This document shows, piece by piece, positions 26,201 through 39,800 of a stretch of 64,000 nucleotides of DNA. Below the pieces are notes generated by a model. That model made no database searches. It was not told the DNA's origin and worked only from the letters and a program-made list of their open reading frames with translations. This DNA comes from Patagioenas fasciata (lineage: Eukaryota > Chordata > Aves > Columbiformes > Columbidae). The DNA lies in assembly GCF_037038585.1 (NCBI RefSeq), contig NC_092560.1, positions 61,570,049-61,634,048 of the forward strand. Reading direction: 5' to 3'. How positions within the stretch are numbered: the first letter of the stretch is position 1; every line of letters begins with the position of its first letter. Made by a program: the position numbers and the translations under genes.

Positions 26201-27827
26201 AGAGCAGAGAATGTGTGCGTGTCTGAATAACCACCTGGGAACACTTTGGACTTGTCACTGCAGGAACCAGTCTTAAAAATTGGAGTGCTTTGGTTTCTCC
26301 CCCCATCCCGATCACTGCCACAGCTCCCCATACTCCATACTCTTGCTGCAGTGAGACTTTGGTAATCTGTATCTGGCCTATAAAGCTGTGACTAAATGGT
26401 GACAATGAATCAGCTCTTTGATTTCAACATAAATGACTTCCCTGAAATCATACTTTAAACAGCGTATGTAATTATCTACTACTTTTTATCCTCTTAACAG
26501 TAGACTTCCATTCAAAGGTGTAGTATTCTGCATTTGCCCCGTTCTCTTATCCTGGTAGATAACAATGCCAAGCAGAAACCAACAGCTATGAAGTAAAATT
26601 GTGATAGCCAGGAAGTTTGATTGCACTGTATTAATTTATTATTAGATGGAATTGCAAAACTGGTATTGGGACAGTGTGAGTGTAGATTAAAGTCCTTGAG
26701 GTTAGCAAGTTCTTCTGTCTCATTTTCTGGAAATTTAGGAATGGTAAGAATGGCTGTAATGAGCCAGAGCAAAGGTGAGCATGGTTGAAGACTTTAGGGG
26801 CTTCTCCGACAGATTTCTCTAGTTCAGCCCTGGAAAAGGTCAAAGCAGACAGCCTGCACTGCAGTGACATTGCTGGAGTAACTGCTTGCTACCCAAGTAA
26901 TCTTCTTGGGGCTTAGGAGATTTGAACCAGTGACATAGTCAAGTGTAGCAGGCAATCAGAGCAGCTGTTTTCCCCAGAGACAGTTTTCCCCATCTCCTGC
27001 ATGAGTCAGAAAAATCCTTTTTTTGATGTTGCTCACAGAAGCATTATCAGCCTCCAAATATGCATTTCCCCCCTCTCCAAACTGAAAGCTACATGTTTGT
27101 TCAAATCGAACATTCCTTTGATAGCAGAGGAAATTATTGAAACAGGCTGCAGAAAAAACAATCAGGAAAAAAAATGGAGGGAGATACACCAGCTACAGTT
27201 TCTCTCCATCTGCTTTTCACCAAAAACATTGCAGATGCTCTTTCATGAGCAGCATGGCTCCTGCATTACCAGTGGGCAAAAAGGGAGTAAGGGACCAAGA
27301 TGTGCTGAATAACATGGTCCTTGCTCGGGATCTTTGCAGACTGAAAACACACGGGTCAAATGCACGGTGAGTGCATGGCTTGGCTCTTCCTGAGGTAGTG
27401 CCTGTTCATACTGCAGCAGGTTTGGCCCACAACTTCGCGTGCTTAGCGTTCATGTGGATGATACTTAATCACAGGGAAGGTTTTTTTTCTTTTACTTTAA
27501 TCCCGCAAATATTTGTTTCTGAAGTATTTCTACTCTCAGCATTTCTGTTGTTGAAGAGCCTCATCAGCGAGGAGGGCTGGGAGGCGGCTGTAAGGCTGTA
27601 CCATCTTGGGACATTAAGTGAAAAATAGCCTATTTTCCCATCTGGCAAAACACTTAGCCACGCGTCTATAGGTAAGAAGAAGAACCCTGCTGAAGTCCAT
27701 AGTGCCACACAGGACGCAGGGTGGGGCTTCGAGGCACCTTCATCCCAGCAGCCGGGAGGTAACGTGAGGCGTTAGATCCTGCAGCTCGTCCCTGCTGCGT
27801 GGCTGTGCTCCTGCAGATCTGGGAGGA
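23206..27827. other. Intergenic region and 5' flank of CCL28
   Basis: No convincing gene is found. An open frame of 187 codons at 23601-24164 on the plus strand shows no family features and is probably chance. A T-run lies at about 24820-24833. The last few hundred bases before 27828 are more GC-rich and should include the CCL28 promoter, but I see no clear TATA box. Confidence 0.5.
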
Positions 27828-27891
27828 ATGGATGTGAAACTGGTCACTGTTTTGGCTGTTCTAGCACTTGTGGCTCATCAGACGTCTGAGA
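27828..27891 (+). CDS. CCL28: CCL28 exon 1 (signal peptide)
   Basis: The ATG at 27828 opens [18 protein letters not shown], a hydrophobic leader. The donor is a|gtaagt with GT at 27892, leaving phase 1, which matches exon 2. CC chemokine genes usually have a first exon that ends just after the signal peptide in this phase. The ATG has A/G-rich context (gggaggaATGG). No transcript evidence is available here. Confidence 0.72.
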
Positions 27892-30800
27892 GTAAGTAAA
27901 ATTGTCCTTTATCTATTTCTATACTTTAATCGCCTAAAAAAAGAAAGAAAAGAAGACAGACAGAGTGTCTACCTGGAACTGTGTCTGCTTGAGCCTGTGC
28001 AGCTCTATACGGGACAACAGACGATAGTTTGTAGGTCTGTGCTGTAGTATGGTAAGATTTAAGCAGTGAAACCTGGCTGTCTTAAACTGCACAGAACAAT
28101 TGGTATTTGTTTCAGTGAAGTAGGAGCTTCTCATGAGAATAATTTCCTTGATGTTTTCACAACAGATGTGGGGACTTTGATTCTGTAAGATGGCTTAAGC
28201 AAGCAAAAGCCAAGTGGGTTGTCATAGCAAACATTATCAAAACCATCATAGCTGAGAGATTTTTAACTGCTGAAAGCATAAGACTTTGAAGCAGTGATTT
28301 CCTGAGGAAACACCTAATAAAATTTCACTGTTTGTTTAAAGGGATCTCTCTCGTTCAGCTGCAGTTTTCTCCTTTCCAACCTTCTCAAGAGGTAATATGT
28401 TTAAAAAATCGCTTGGTCTTTTTTCTTTAAAGTTAAATCGCCCTGGATGGCAAAGATTTATAAAACTTTTTATGACAAACTTCAGGTAACTGACTTGTCT
28501 CTGCAGAAAAGCAGTTTTGCATGCAGCTTTGCTCCACATTCAGTGAAGCATGTCTCGAGGATTTGAGAGATCTAATAACACGTGCTTTTGCCTTGTTGCA
28601 TTTTCATCAAAATAGAAAAATTTTCAGAATAAATTAGCCAATGCTGTACTTGAATTCTTACTTCTTCTTTGTAATTTTTTAGTGTAAAATAAGCTGTGTT
28701 CACAGAAGAGATAGTTCAAGTTTTGGAGACTTCAGCCTTTGAGATGCTCCTTTCTGAAGATCCATTGACTTCAGTAGGACTAGGAATTGTGGAGTTCCTT
28801 GAGGGTTTAGAAAAACTGGACAAAATCTGCCTTAAAATTTTATCCTGTTAAAATGGCCACTGCACCTGCTGGCACGGGAATGCTCTGCAAGTGTTCTATT
28901 AGATTTATGACGTGGCCAGTCAGCAAGGTCTTGCATAATAGGACTGGCATGTACATGCACAGATCAAAGTAAAGGTTCTCTTAGAACATGTTTTCTTACA
29001 CTGCACAATCTGGCACAGGGGAAATACCCTTATCACCCAACTTTCCTCATGCAAACATGTTCCATACTTAGCAAAAATACTAAAACAGAAGAACCCACAA
29101 TGAAAATAGACAGAACTGAATGTGGCTTTCTGGATACAGGCACACCCTGCTCTGATCTGAACCAGATTTAGGGTTAACCCTGACTAGGGTTAGGCTTCTT
29201 AGGCTGGCCATTATGCATCCATTTATTTCAGGGTCATGGTACAGATATAAAAGTAAGGTTTGGGCTGCTACACGCAAACTTGCATAAGTTCCCTTTGCTT
29301 GTGGATGTGAATTGGTAGCTGTTGGCAGAGGCCAAGAAAGCCATCTGGTGGCCAAAAGTACAGCCAGCCACAGGCAGGGACAAGGCCCTCCCAAGCAGTG
29401 CCAGCAAATGAGGAGATCAAGATTATTTTGTAGTGTGTGACACAGTTGTTGTGTGGTTGGTTTATTTTTGGGTTTGGGTTTTGTTTTGATTCTTGGTGGT
29501 GGTGGTGTTTTTGTTTGGTTTGATTTTAAGTAATATCATGCAAAAGAAGTTTTTTGCAATTTTGCTTTAAAAACTTCTGGCGTTCTTCCATCATCCCATC
29601 TGAGTGCCAGGGATTTACAGGGTGCCAGGTGCTGTCACACCTGCAGTGAAGTGGGCAGCTCGCCATGACAAAGTATGCAGCAGGTTGGACAAGGGAACTC
29701 ATTTGAAAGGTGGTTGGTTTGAGTTTTAGTTTGAGAAGGCTGAAGTTTTCTTTCCGAAGCTCCTGCATATATTCCATCTTGAAGATATGAAGAGAGAAAT
29801 TTGGTAATTCCTGTACAGTAAAAACATCCAAAACAAGTGTTAAATGTACAGGGCAGGAATAACAACTAATTAAGACTCTTCGGGTCCTCCCGAAGGAGTT
29901 AGCTAGTTATCCTAGTGAAATTATTCCAGTAACACTGGTCTGGTCAGAGTTAGGATGATCTGTGCAGTGTGGGATGTGAGTTCCCTCTTACCAAATAGTG
30001 TTGTTTTATATATATAAAAAAATTTGTATATTCATGATAGCTTCTTTTTGCGTCTTAATGTATAGGACATTATCTGGTTTGGTTTTGCTAGGAACAGCAG
30101 AAATTTCACGTTCTGATAAGGCACTGATAAGGTACTGGATGCCAGTGTTTGTTTGATCACACCACTTTGTTTTGCCAATTTTCATCCTGCATTTTGTTGA
30201 TACTCTGTAGACAGGAGCATCAAGGATGATGCATGGGTACAGACATCTCGCAAATTAGTGCTGTGATTCGGTGGACAAAGATGCATTTGAAAATCATGAC
30301 CTATATGACATACCAATCTGTCCATCTCCAGTCAGCCTTCCAGCCTTGAAAATGTCCGTATTTACAGCCATCCTCAGAGCAGAGCAGGAAAAGCATCCCT
30401 GCATAGCTTTGTTTTTATTTATTCTTGGCCACAAAATTACATTATATGATTTATGTATTTATATATATAAATATATATATATATTTATATATTTATGTAT
30501 ATAAAGTATATATATATTTATATATATACTTTATTTATGGTTATTTCCACCACTTCAGCAGCTATAGCTTACAATCCCTTCTATCTTTTGTTCATCTCTT
30601 TCTCAGAATTATGCTTTAACTCTGTATATCGCCATGCAGTCAAAATAGCAAGATGCATTAGGGCATTTTTCAGTATTTGACTTTCCCTCTCATCTCCAGC
30701 TATTAAGCAACCTCCTTGTTTTTACAGAGTACAGCTATGCTACATTTGCTGAGGACTGGCAAGTGTAGAGTCTTTCATCTGGGTAGGAACAACCCCAGGT

Positions 30801-33800
30801 TCCAGTATAAGTTGGGGAATGACCTATTAGAGAGCAGCATAGGGGAAATGGATCTGGGGGTCCTGGTGGACAGCAGGGTGACCATGAGCCAGCACTGTGC
30901 CCTTGTGGCCAGGAAGGCCAATGGCATCCTGGGGTATATAAGAAGGGGGTGGTTAGTAGGTCAAGAGAGGTTCTCCTTCCCCTCTACTCTGCCCTGGTGA
31001 GACCACGCCTGGAATATTGTGTCCAGTTCTGGGCCCCTCAGTTCAAGAAGGACAGGGAACTGCTGGAGAGGGTCCAGCGCAGGGCAGCGAGGATGATCAA
31101 GGAAGTGGAGCATCTCCTTTATGAGGGAAGGCTGAGAGTGCTGGATCTCTTTAGCTTGGAGAAGAGGAGACTGAGGGGTGACCTTATTAATGTTTGTAAA
31201 TATGTAAAGGGTGAGTGTCACGAGGATGGAGCCAGGCTCTTCTTGGTGACAACCAACGGTAGGACAAGTGGTAATGGGTTCAAACTGGAACACAAGAGGT
31301 TACACTTAAATTTGAGAAGAAACTTCTTCTCAGTGAGGGTAACAGAGCACTGGAACAGGCTGCCCAGGGAGGTTGTGGAGTCTCCTACTCTGGAGACATT
31401 CAAAACCCACCTGGACATATTCCTGTGTAACCTCATCTAGGCGTTTCTGCTCTGGCAGGGGGATTGGACTGGATGATCTTTCAAGGTCCCTTCCAATCCC
31501 TTACATTCTGTGTTTCTGTGAGTCTATCATCCTGCTTTGTTCACCTGTCAACCAGGATCAGAGCCTTCTGCCTAACAAAATAGTTATTGATTTGTTTTAG
31601 GTTAGGCGGAACAGACCTGCTTTGAGGTACTGAACTCTTAAAATAGCCTCAAGAATTTTTTAGGAGAAAGGAACATTTTCTGGCAGCTTCATGAGTGAAT
31701 GAGTACTACATGAGCTGCTTTACAGTAGCTAACTTAAAGCACAGGTGATGTGATAGTAAATCTCCTTCCAAGGACAGAGCCTGGATTCTGTGTCCATAAG
31801 CCAGCAACACCAGTTTAAGAGCTGAAACTTGCCTATGGAAATTGCTGTATTGAGACCAGAGCAGTTCAGTACATATCATGTTCTGACTAAGCAAAACATT
31901 AATCAGATTAATAGATGCAAAGGTTTGTGGGTGTTTTTGTGTTGTTTTTTTGGTGGTGGTGGTGGTTTTGTTTTCTTTTGTTTTGCTTTTTTTTCCCCAG
32001 ATGTAGAGAGCCTACTTTGTAACCACCGAATAGTTCCATTAGGAAACACTAATGCCTGCTAATAGCCCCAGGTGTGCAACCAGTGCAGAGCAGCATCGGT
32101 TCATGCTGAACTCAAGGCCCATTAGCAGCAGCTCTCACATTTCAGCGTAGATACAGAAAGTGCCTCAGGCTGATGGATCTCACTGTGCAGGAGAAGCTGT
32201 CCCACCGACCGTGCAGTGCTTTGGGGGAACCCATTCTGCTTAATGACCATATACATCTTTGCTGGGCTCCCTTAGTTTGTGTAAGTGTGAGAACTATCTT
32301 TCTGGGAGTCTTTTGCTTACATAGAATGTCTACAGCATGGCCTTTCGTTCAGCAGTCCATGGGTCACATCCAGTTCACGAAGGACAACCAACTGCTCTGC
32401 CAGCAGTACCGACAGGCTCCTCTGTGCTGCCAGTGGGATTCTGGAGGGACCACCAAGGGCCAGTCAAAACACTGACTGCTGGAGTGACAGTTGTCAGGAA
32501 AAGGGCTGCGCAAGGCCTGCCCAAGGCAGCTGGGCTGGCTCTGGAGTGGACAGAAATGAATACAGGGACCAAAGGTGCCTTTCCCACTGTTGTCACCTGG
32601 AACCTAGCTTTTCCTGTCGTGTTTAGTCAAAAGAGGCAAAAATTACACCAAATGTAGTTAAGAGCAAGCACAGGGTTGTGGGAAATGGCACCATCACTCT
32701 CCAACCATTTCCATGAGGCTTCATCTCCCCTTTTTTCTCCATCTGGCCCCCCTCCAGGAGGGAAAGAGCTACACTGTCATATTGAATTTTCTACAGAAGT
32801 GCCTGGCTGAACTGCTGTATTTCTCCTTACCAGTGGTCTGCCCTGCCCATACCAAGACATTAACCTACTCCTACCTGCCTAAAAACTGCAGCCAGAGAGA
32901 GGCAGAGCAGCCACGGACTGCTGCTGTGTGCCACAGACCGGCTCTTCATCAGGCACTGGGGTTTCCCTAAACAGGCAGGCAAACCTGAGAATATCTGCTT
33001 GACACTGAAAAAAGAGGGACAAAGAACCTGTCCCTCTTTTTTCAGTGTCAAGCAGATATTCTCAGGCACCAATAACTGCTTTTAATATTTCTTGCCTGAA
33101 TCCTAGATGACACAGCCTTCCTCAGCTTCCTCAGCTTGAGAAGTTTGAGAAGGACAATGAAAAAAGTAAAGCAGAAAGGATGAGAGAAGTTTCTGTGGAC
33201 TGAGTTTGGCCAGGTAGGAGATAGTAATCAGAAAAAATAAACTTTCATCCATCAAAGAGACTTGATACTGATGAACAGAAGCATAAAGACATATATAATG
33301 AACAATACTCACAAAGGTCTTGTTCCACCAGAACTGGTTTTTGTGCTGTAATAATGGACTGGGCAATGGGGTGGGCAGGATGGCTCAGTGCTCCAGGAGA
33401 GCAGCATCCCCTCTCCTGGGGCTCTGGGGAAATACAGGAATTCCTTGGCTCACTGCTCCAATTGTTCTTCACACTCAGGAACTGAAGCAAACAAACAAAA
33501 CCAAAACAAACAAACAAAAACACAAAGCAAACCGAATCAATGAGCAAACAAAACACCACAACTTTTAAAACTGACTCCCATGTAAAAAGGTACCAGTTCT
33601 CACAATACCTCTGTAAACAAGTTGCTGATGTCACTTTCATATTGTCTGACAAAAAGACCCTGATGCCATGTATTCATCTGTGATTCAAAGATAATTTATA
33701 TTTTCCGTATTGTAGATGTACTTTCATGCACATAACAACAAGAACAATATTTAAAAGTGACAGCTTTTTTTGGTCAAAAAAACAATGCAGATCAGCATTT

Positions 33801-36800
33801 CTCAAGGCAAACACCCATACAAATCTGTGAAAGCAAGAGACCCTCTCCAGGCATATGAATCAAATAAAAAGTTACTAGCAGGCTCTCAATCTCCATAAGA
33901 AAAGCTTTTGCCTCTTTAGCAAAATCTTAAGCACCACCTTACTCACATTTTACACAAAATTTCAATTTGCTTTCTGTTGGTGTATTCACCAGTTTCACAT
34001 GCAGTCTGTTGCATGTTCTCATGCTGAGAGGCACAGACTTTTGTATATCTGCATGAATGAGATGTCAGTGGCTTAATATTCCAAAGATTGACTGAGTATC
34101 AGGTGATTGAATTCACTCTAAAACTGCTACTCTAGTTATAGAAGTGCTGTCTAAAAGTGCAATTATATACAAGTGTCTAAAAGATGCGATTCCTGTTGGC
34201 CAAGTTCCCTGTAAAAGGACAGTCTGTTGTGAGTGGCCAGTGCGATACTCATAAGGCCACCTGGATGCATCAAGAATTTTGCTTTATTTTCCTTATATGA
34301 ATTTGTGTATATATTTATTTATAAAGCTATAAAAGTATATCAATATTTCTTAATTTTCAGTCATAAAGTATACAACTGGCTAACACAGTGCACTATATCG
34401 CACTATAAAGTGCAATGCAGGTGGCTGAGATCTGAGGATTAGAGCGAGTGACGTTTCTGAGTAGGTGAAGTGAGATGAGAGCAAGAGGTGGCATCCAGAC
34501 ACCTGAGTAACCAGGTGAGGAAGAGTTCAGGAGGCAGCTGGCTCACCCTAAGACCTTCTGTGATATCCAGCCATTCCATGGGAGTGCTGGCCTTGCCAAC
34601 TATTTTAGTTTAGTAGACCCCAAAGAAGCACAGGACTAGACCTCTCCAGAAAGCAGAGCTGGCAACCTCAGATAAAGTTCAAGGTATGATTACCTTTCCT
34701 TGAGTTTTTATCCCACATAATCCTTCTGCCAGGAGCTGACTGGTGATGACAGAAGATCATATTTTAGTGTTACCCACACTGTCTTGAGCGCCCAGAAAAA
34801 ATTTAACTTAGTGGTGCTCAGTGAGCTGAACTCCCATTTGCAAACAACAACTATTAATAATTGGCCTCACAAGCAGTACGCTGTCAAAGAGAGAAAAGCA
34901 AAGGACAACAGGGAAATAATACAGGTAACGTTCAACACTTAATTAATCCTTCTGCGCCATATGATTATTTTTAGTCCTCCTCGCTGGGTTGCTGAAGAGG
35001 CAACTGCCGGCCCAGCTGCTTTCTTCCACTTTCCCTTCTGGATGTGAAATCCCAAGGCTCTGTTGTCTTCTCAGACCCTGCACGCTGCAGTGGATGGTGT
35101 GGCTGGTCTTTGGGGACTTCAGCTGCCTGGCGAGCTGCTCCAGCTCATTGCTCCAGCTCATTGCTCCAGCTCATTGCTCCAGCTCATGGATCCAGCTCCC
35201 TCCTCCGGCTCTGCTGGCGTCTGTTACCCTGGCACTCAGTGAGCACTCTTGTAGGGAGCCAAGCACACAACCTTCTTGCTTACCGGGACAGTTTTAAAGA
35301 GATTTCTCAGCTCCTGCTTATAGGAACTGAAATTGATTCTCCTGCTTCTTTGCTTGGTTTTTTTTTTTTTTCATGCTCTATGATTCTTGCGCTCCTAAGC
35401 TAAATGATTACTTAAGGAACAGCATGATTTACAGGCTAAGAAACATAAATTAACCAAAACAAAGAGGAAGAAGAGTGTCTCACCATTTCTCCCAGATTAT
35501 CTCATGGACTGGGACACAGGTGTCCTTGCTGTGCTCACTTTGAAGCAGGGTTTTGTTCCTGAGACCCTCATATCCTAGATAAATCCCTAAGACACATACC
35601 TTTGCTTGTCCTTGAGCTGATGGAGGGAATCCCTTTTAGAAGACATATTCCTGTGCTAGAGCAGAAGAAATCAAACACCAAAATGTTAATATTTGTCATA
35701 AAAAATTATTGAGATATGATCTCTTTTTTAAGGCTCAGTGACTTTTTATTTTCAAGATGGTATTAGCAAGCAGGAAAAAATTTGCAGGAGATCATTCCCT
35801 ATTGGAGACATGTTCAGCCATGGGAGCCCTTGGGCAATAGAAAACATAAAACCCAGCAACACCATTAATAATTTCAAAGACAAAAGATAATGAGCCTGAT
35901 TCAACCTTGCAAGGCAGAGCTTTTAAATTATACTCATGACACTTCCTGTGTCATTAATGTTGGTGACCTTCTTCCACAAATAAAACACTTAAATACCCAA
36001 ATAAAACACTTAAATATTTTTATTGTTATTTTATTGTATTATTAAAAGCCTTTACATATGTGCAGACAAGGAGAGGTGGAGGAAGCTGTTCTTTAAACAA
36101 CAAAATCACCCGTCTTGTCAGAAAATCTGAGAGGCTGATATCTCATCCTGTAAGCTGTAAAGATGACTAACCCTTGACACCTCTGAAATGCCCTTCCACT
36201 AATGTGTGCAGTGTGGAGACCAAACAGCAGGAGCCTAAAGTCTGTCTGCAGGCACAGGGCTAGGACTTCACCGGAGTCATGGAGATGTGGTGGGATGGCT
36301 CACATGGCGGGTATGCTGCAATGGAGGGGTATGGGCTTTGAGGAAGAACAGGCTGGAAGGTGAGTAGAGGCCTTTTATGCATGAGAGTGGCAGGAATGCG
36401 TGGAGCTCTGCCTGAGGATGGATGATGAGCCTACTGAGAGCTTATGGGTCAGGATTAGTGGGCAAGCCAACAGGGGCAACATTGTAGTGGGTGTCTGCTG
36501 TGGACTTCCTGACTAGGAAGAAGTAGATGAGATCTTCTTCAAACAGCTGGAAAAACCCTCACGTTCACAGGCCCTCGCCCTCATGGGTGACTTTAACCAC
36601 CGTGATACCTGCTGAAAGGAAAACACAGCAGTGCTCAAGGAATCAACAAGATTTCTCAAGTGCATTGATAGCATCTTCCAGCACAAGTAATCAAAGGAAC
36701 AAGTAAGAAAAAGCACTCAGCTGGACCAGATACTTGGAAACAAGGAAGAACTGCTCAGGAACATGAAAGTCAGACGCAGTGCTGGCTGCAGTGTCCATAA

Positions 36801-39800
36801 GATGGTGGAGTTTAGGATCCCAGGAGAAGGGAGCAGAGCAAAAAGCAAGAGCATGGCCCTGGATTTCAGGAGAGTAGATTAACAACCTCTTCAGAGACCT
36901 GCTTGGAAGAATCCATGGAATATGACTCTGGAGAGGAGAAGGGTCAAGGAGAGTTGTCTGGCAAGCTCTAGAAAGGTCTGTCTCAAACAGAAAACCAAGC
37001 AAAGTGGCAGGAGGTCTGCATGGATGACCACAGAGCTCCTACCTGAACTCAAACATGAAAACAAAGTGTGGAACAGAGTGGACGCAGGGACAGGTGACTC
37101 AGGTGGATTATAGAGTTGCTCTTTGATTATGCAGGAATGGGTTTAGGAAGGCCAAAGCTGAGCTGGAGTTCAATCTGGCAAGGGATGTGACATGCAGCAA
37201 GAAAGGATCCCACAGGTACATAAAAAATAAAAGAAAGAGGAGGGAATATGTGAACCCACTATTCAGTGGAGCAGGGCAACTGCTGATAAATGACATGGTC
37301 AAGCTGAGGTAACTCAGTGCCTTCTCTGCCTTATTCTTTACCATTCAAACTGGCCTTCAAGAATTCCACATCTCTGAGACCAGAGGAAAGTCTGGAGCAG
37401 GGAAAACTTATCGTTAGTGGAGGAGGAACAGATTAGGGAGCACTTGGAAAAACTGAACCTACACAAGGCCACAGGGACAGATGGGATGCACCACCCACCA
37501 GTGCTGAGGAGCTGGCCGATGTCATTGTGAGGCCATCATCAATGATCTTCAAACAGCCATGGCAACTGGGAGAGGTTCCTGAAGAGTGGAAGAAAGCAAA
37601 TGTCATTCCTATCTTCAAGAAAGGCAAGAGGGAAGATCCAAGAGAACTATAGCTTGGTCAAGCTCACCTCAATCCCTGGGAAGGTGATGGAGAAAATCCT
37701 GGAAGGCATTTCCAAAGATCTAAAGGATGAGACAGTGATCAAGAGTAGACAGAATGGATTTATGAAGGGGAAATCATGCTTGATCAACCTGGTAGCCTTC
37801 TACAGTGAGGTGACTAGTGTGGTGGTCAAGAGGTGAGCAGTGAATGTTGTTTACATTGACTTTAGTAAAGCCGTTGATACTGTCTCCTATAACATCATCA
37901 TAGACTAAGTTGACAAAGTACAGGGTAGGTGAGTGAATAGTGAGGTGGACTGAAAAGCAGCCAAACAACCAGGTCCAGAGGGTTGTGATCAGTAGCACGA
38001 AGTCCAATTGCAAGCAAGTGATGTACCCCATAGGTCAACATGAGCCCAATACTGTTCAACATTCTCATTAATGACCTGGACAATGTGGCAGAAGGTGCCC
38101 TCAGCTAGTTCGCAGATGATAAAAACTGGGAACTGTGGCTGATGCACCACATGGTTTTGCTGCTTTACAAATAGACCTCAACAGACTGTAAAAATGGGCA
38201 GAGAGAAATCTCATGAGGTTCAAAAGGGGAAATGCAAAGTCCTGTGTCTGGGGAGGAATAATACCAGGCAGCAGTACATGCTGGGGGCTGGTAGAGAAGG
38301 GAGGAAGAAATGTGTCTGGTCCATCTGCTTGGTTCACAGGACCTTCAGGGCCTGGTAATGTGGGAAAGGGAATGAATATGTCACTGGCTCAGTCACAGAA
38401 TGGCTGCTTGCCTAATAAAATGGCGTTAGTTATGCTAAACCCTTTACCAGGGGTCAAGAGCAGGGGGTACCCGTCACAGGGTCAAGTGTGATACTTCCCC
38501 TGAGCACTAGCAAGGCCAAAGCTGGAGTGTTGGGTCCTGGGCTCCCCAGCACTAGAGAGACATGGACTTAGTGGAGAGAGTCCAGCAAAGGGCCACAAAG
38601 ATGATAAAGGGTCTGGAGCATATGGGACTTGCATATGAGGAAAGCTTGACAGAGCTGTGACTGTTTAGCCCAGAGAAGGCTCAAGGCAGTTGTCATCAAG
38701 GTGTTGTAACCATCATTCCCAGACCTGATGGGAATGAAAGAAGGGAGCCAGGCACTTTGCAGTAGTCCCCACTGACTAGGACAGAAAGCAATGGACACAA
38801 AATAAAACACATGAAATTCAATCCAAACACAGGGAAACACCTTTTTTTTTTTTTTTTCCCTGGTGAGGGTGTTCAAACACTGGAGCAGGTTGCTGAGATA
38901 CGTTGTGCAGTCTCCATCTTTGGAGATATCCACCAGGTGTCTGAGCATGGTCATGGGCAAGCAGCTCCAGGTGGCTCTGCTTGAGCAGGTGAGCTGGACT
39001 AGATGACCTCCAGAGGTCCCTTCCAACCTCAGGCATTCTGTGATTCTGTGAAGTCAAGTTATGACTTTTCCGCTTCATACCTATGTTGTTTCTAACATTC
39101 TTATTACTCTTTTTTAGCTTTGTTTCCTGGGGCCTTCAACTGTTGCATGAAAATTTCACATGGAATTCCCGAAGGAATTCTCCAAAGAGTGGAGAGGTTT
39201 GAAGTGCAGAAAGCAGATGGCCTGTGTCACCTGGAAGCTGTTATGTAAGATACGTTTTGAGTTCTTTACTGTGAAAGGAGTACTGTCAAGTTAAAAACTA
39301 TTTGGTGCCACTTAAACACATAGAATCTTAGAATGCTGACACAAATTCAATGAAAAACAAGATTGTGTGTGATTTAAGACTGCTAGAATTGAATTTCCTT
39401 TTCAGTAATAATATCGACAGTTATTCAGCCTGCACTGATACTTGCCTTGTTTTCAGAACTTAAGAATGACTCATGCACTCTAAGACTTATCTGTTTTTTC
39501 CAGCTGTTGATCCTCTCCAAACCTTCCCTAAACTCATTAAATCAGCTTTACTTTTGTACATAAGCTTTTTTTTTTTTTTTGGTCTGGTACCATATCATGT
39601 TGTTTGGGTTAAACTGATAAATTTCAAAGAAATCCTGGACATTTTTTTTATTTCTAGGCAGTTGCATGGTGATCCTGACAATAATAATAATAACGTTGTC
39701 TATTTATTTATTTGCCATAGAAATCTGCTGTTTTGCACTGTGGTTTTTTTCAGTCACACTGAAGTAGTAAAGCTTTTTTCAGTTTTTAGAAGACAAGTCT

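Larger units (their letters stand above)
27892..39117 (+). other. CCL28 intron 1 (11.2 kb)
   Basis: The intron carries a CR1 copy (30.75-31.52 kb), a perfect 38-bp hairpin (32984-33066), a 13-bp tandem repeat (about 35137-35197), an AT microsatellite (about 30455-30540), GT-rich low-complexity tracts (about 29445-29525 and 31920-31998) and a 2.8-kb decayed CR1 reaching about 39053. Stretches between them show nothing recognisable. Confidence 0.7.

Noticed and set aside
37600-37836. Reverse-transcriptase-like reading frame as a host gene
   Set aside because: It lies within a larger decayed CR1 with stops and frameshifts on both sides, so it is a repeat remnant.
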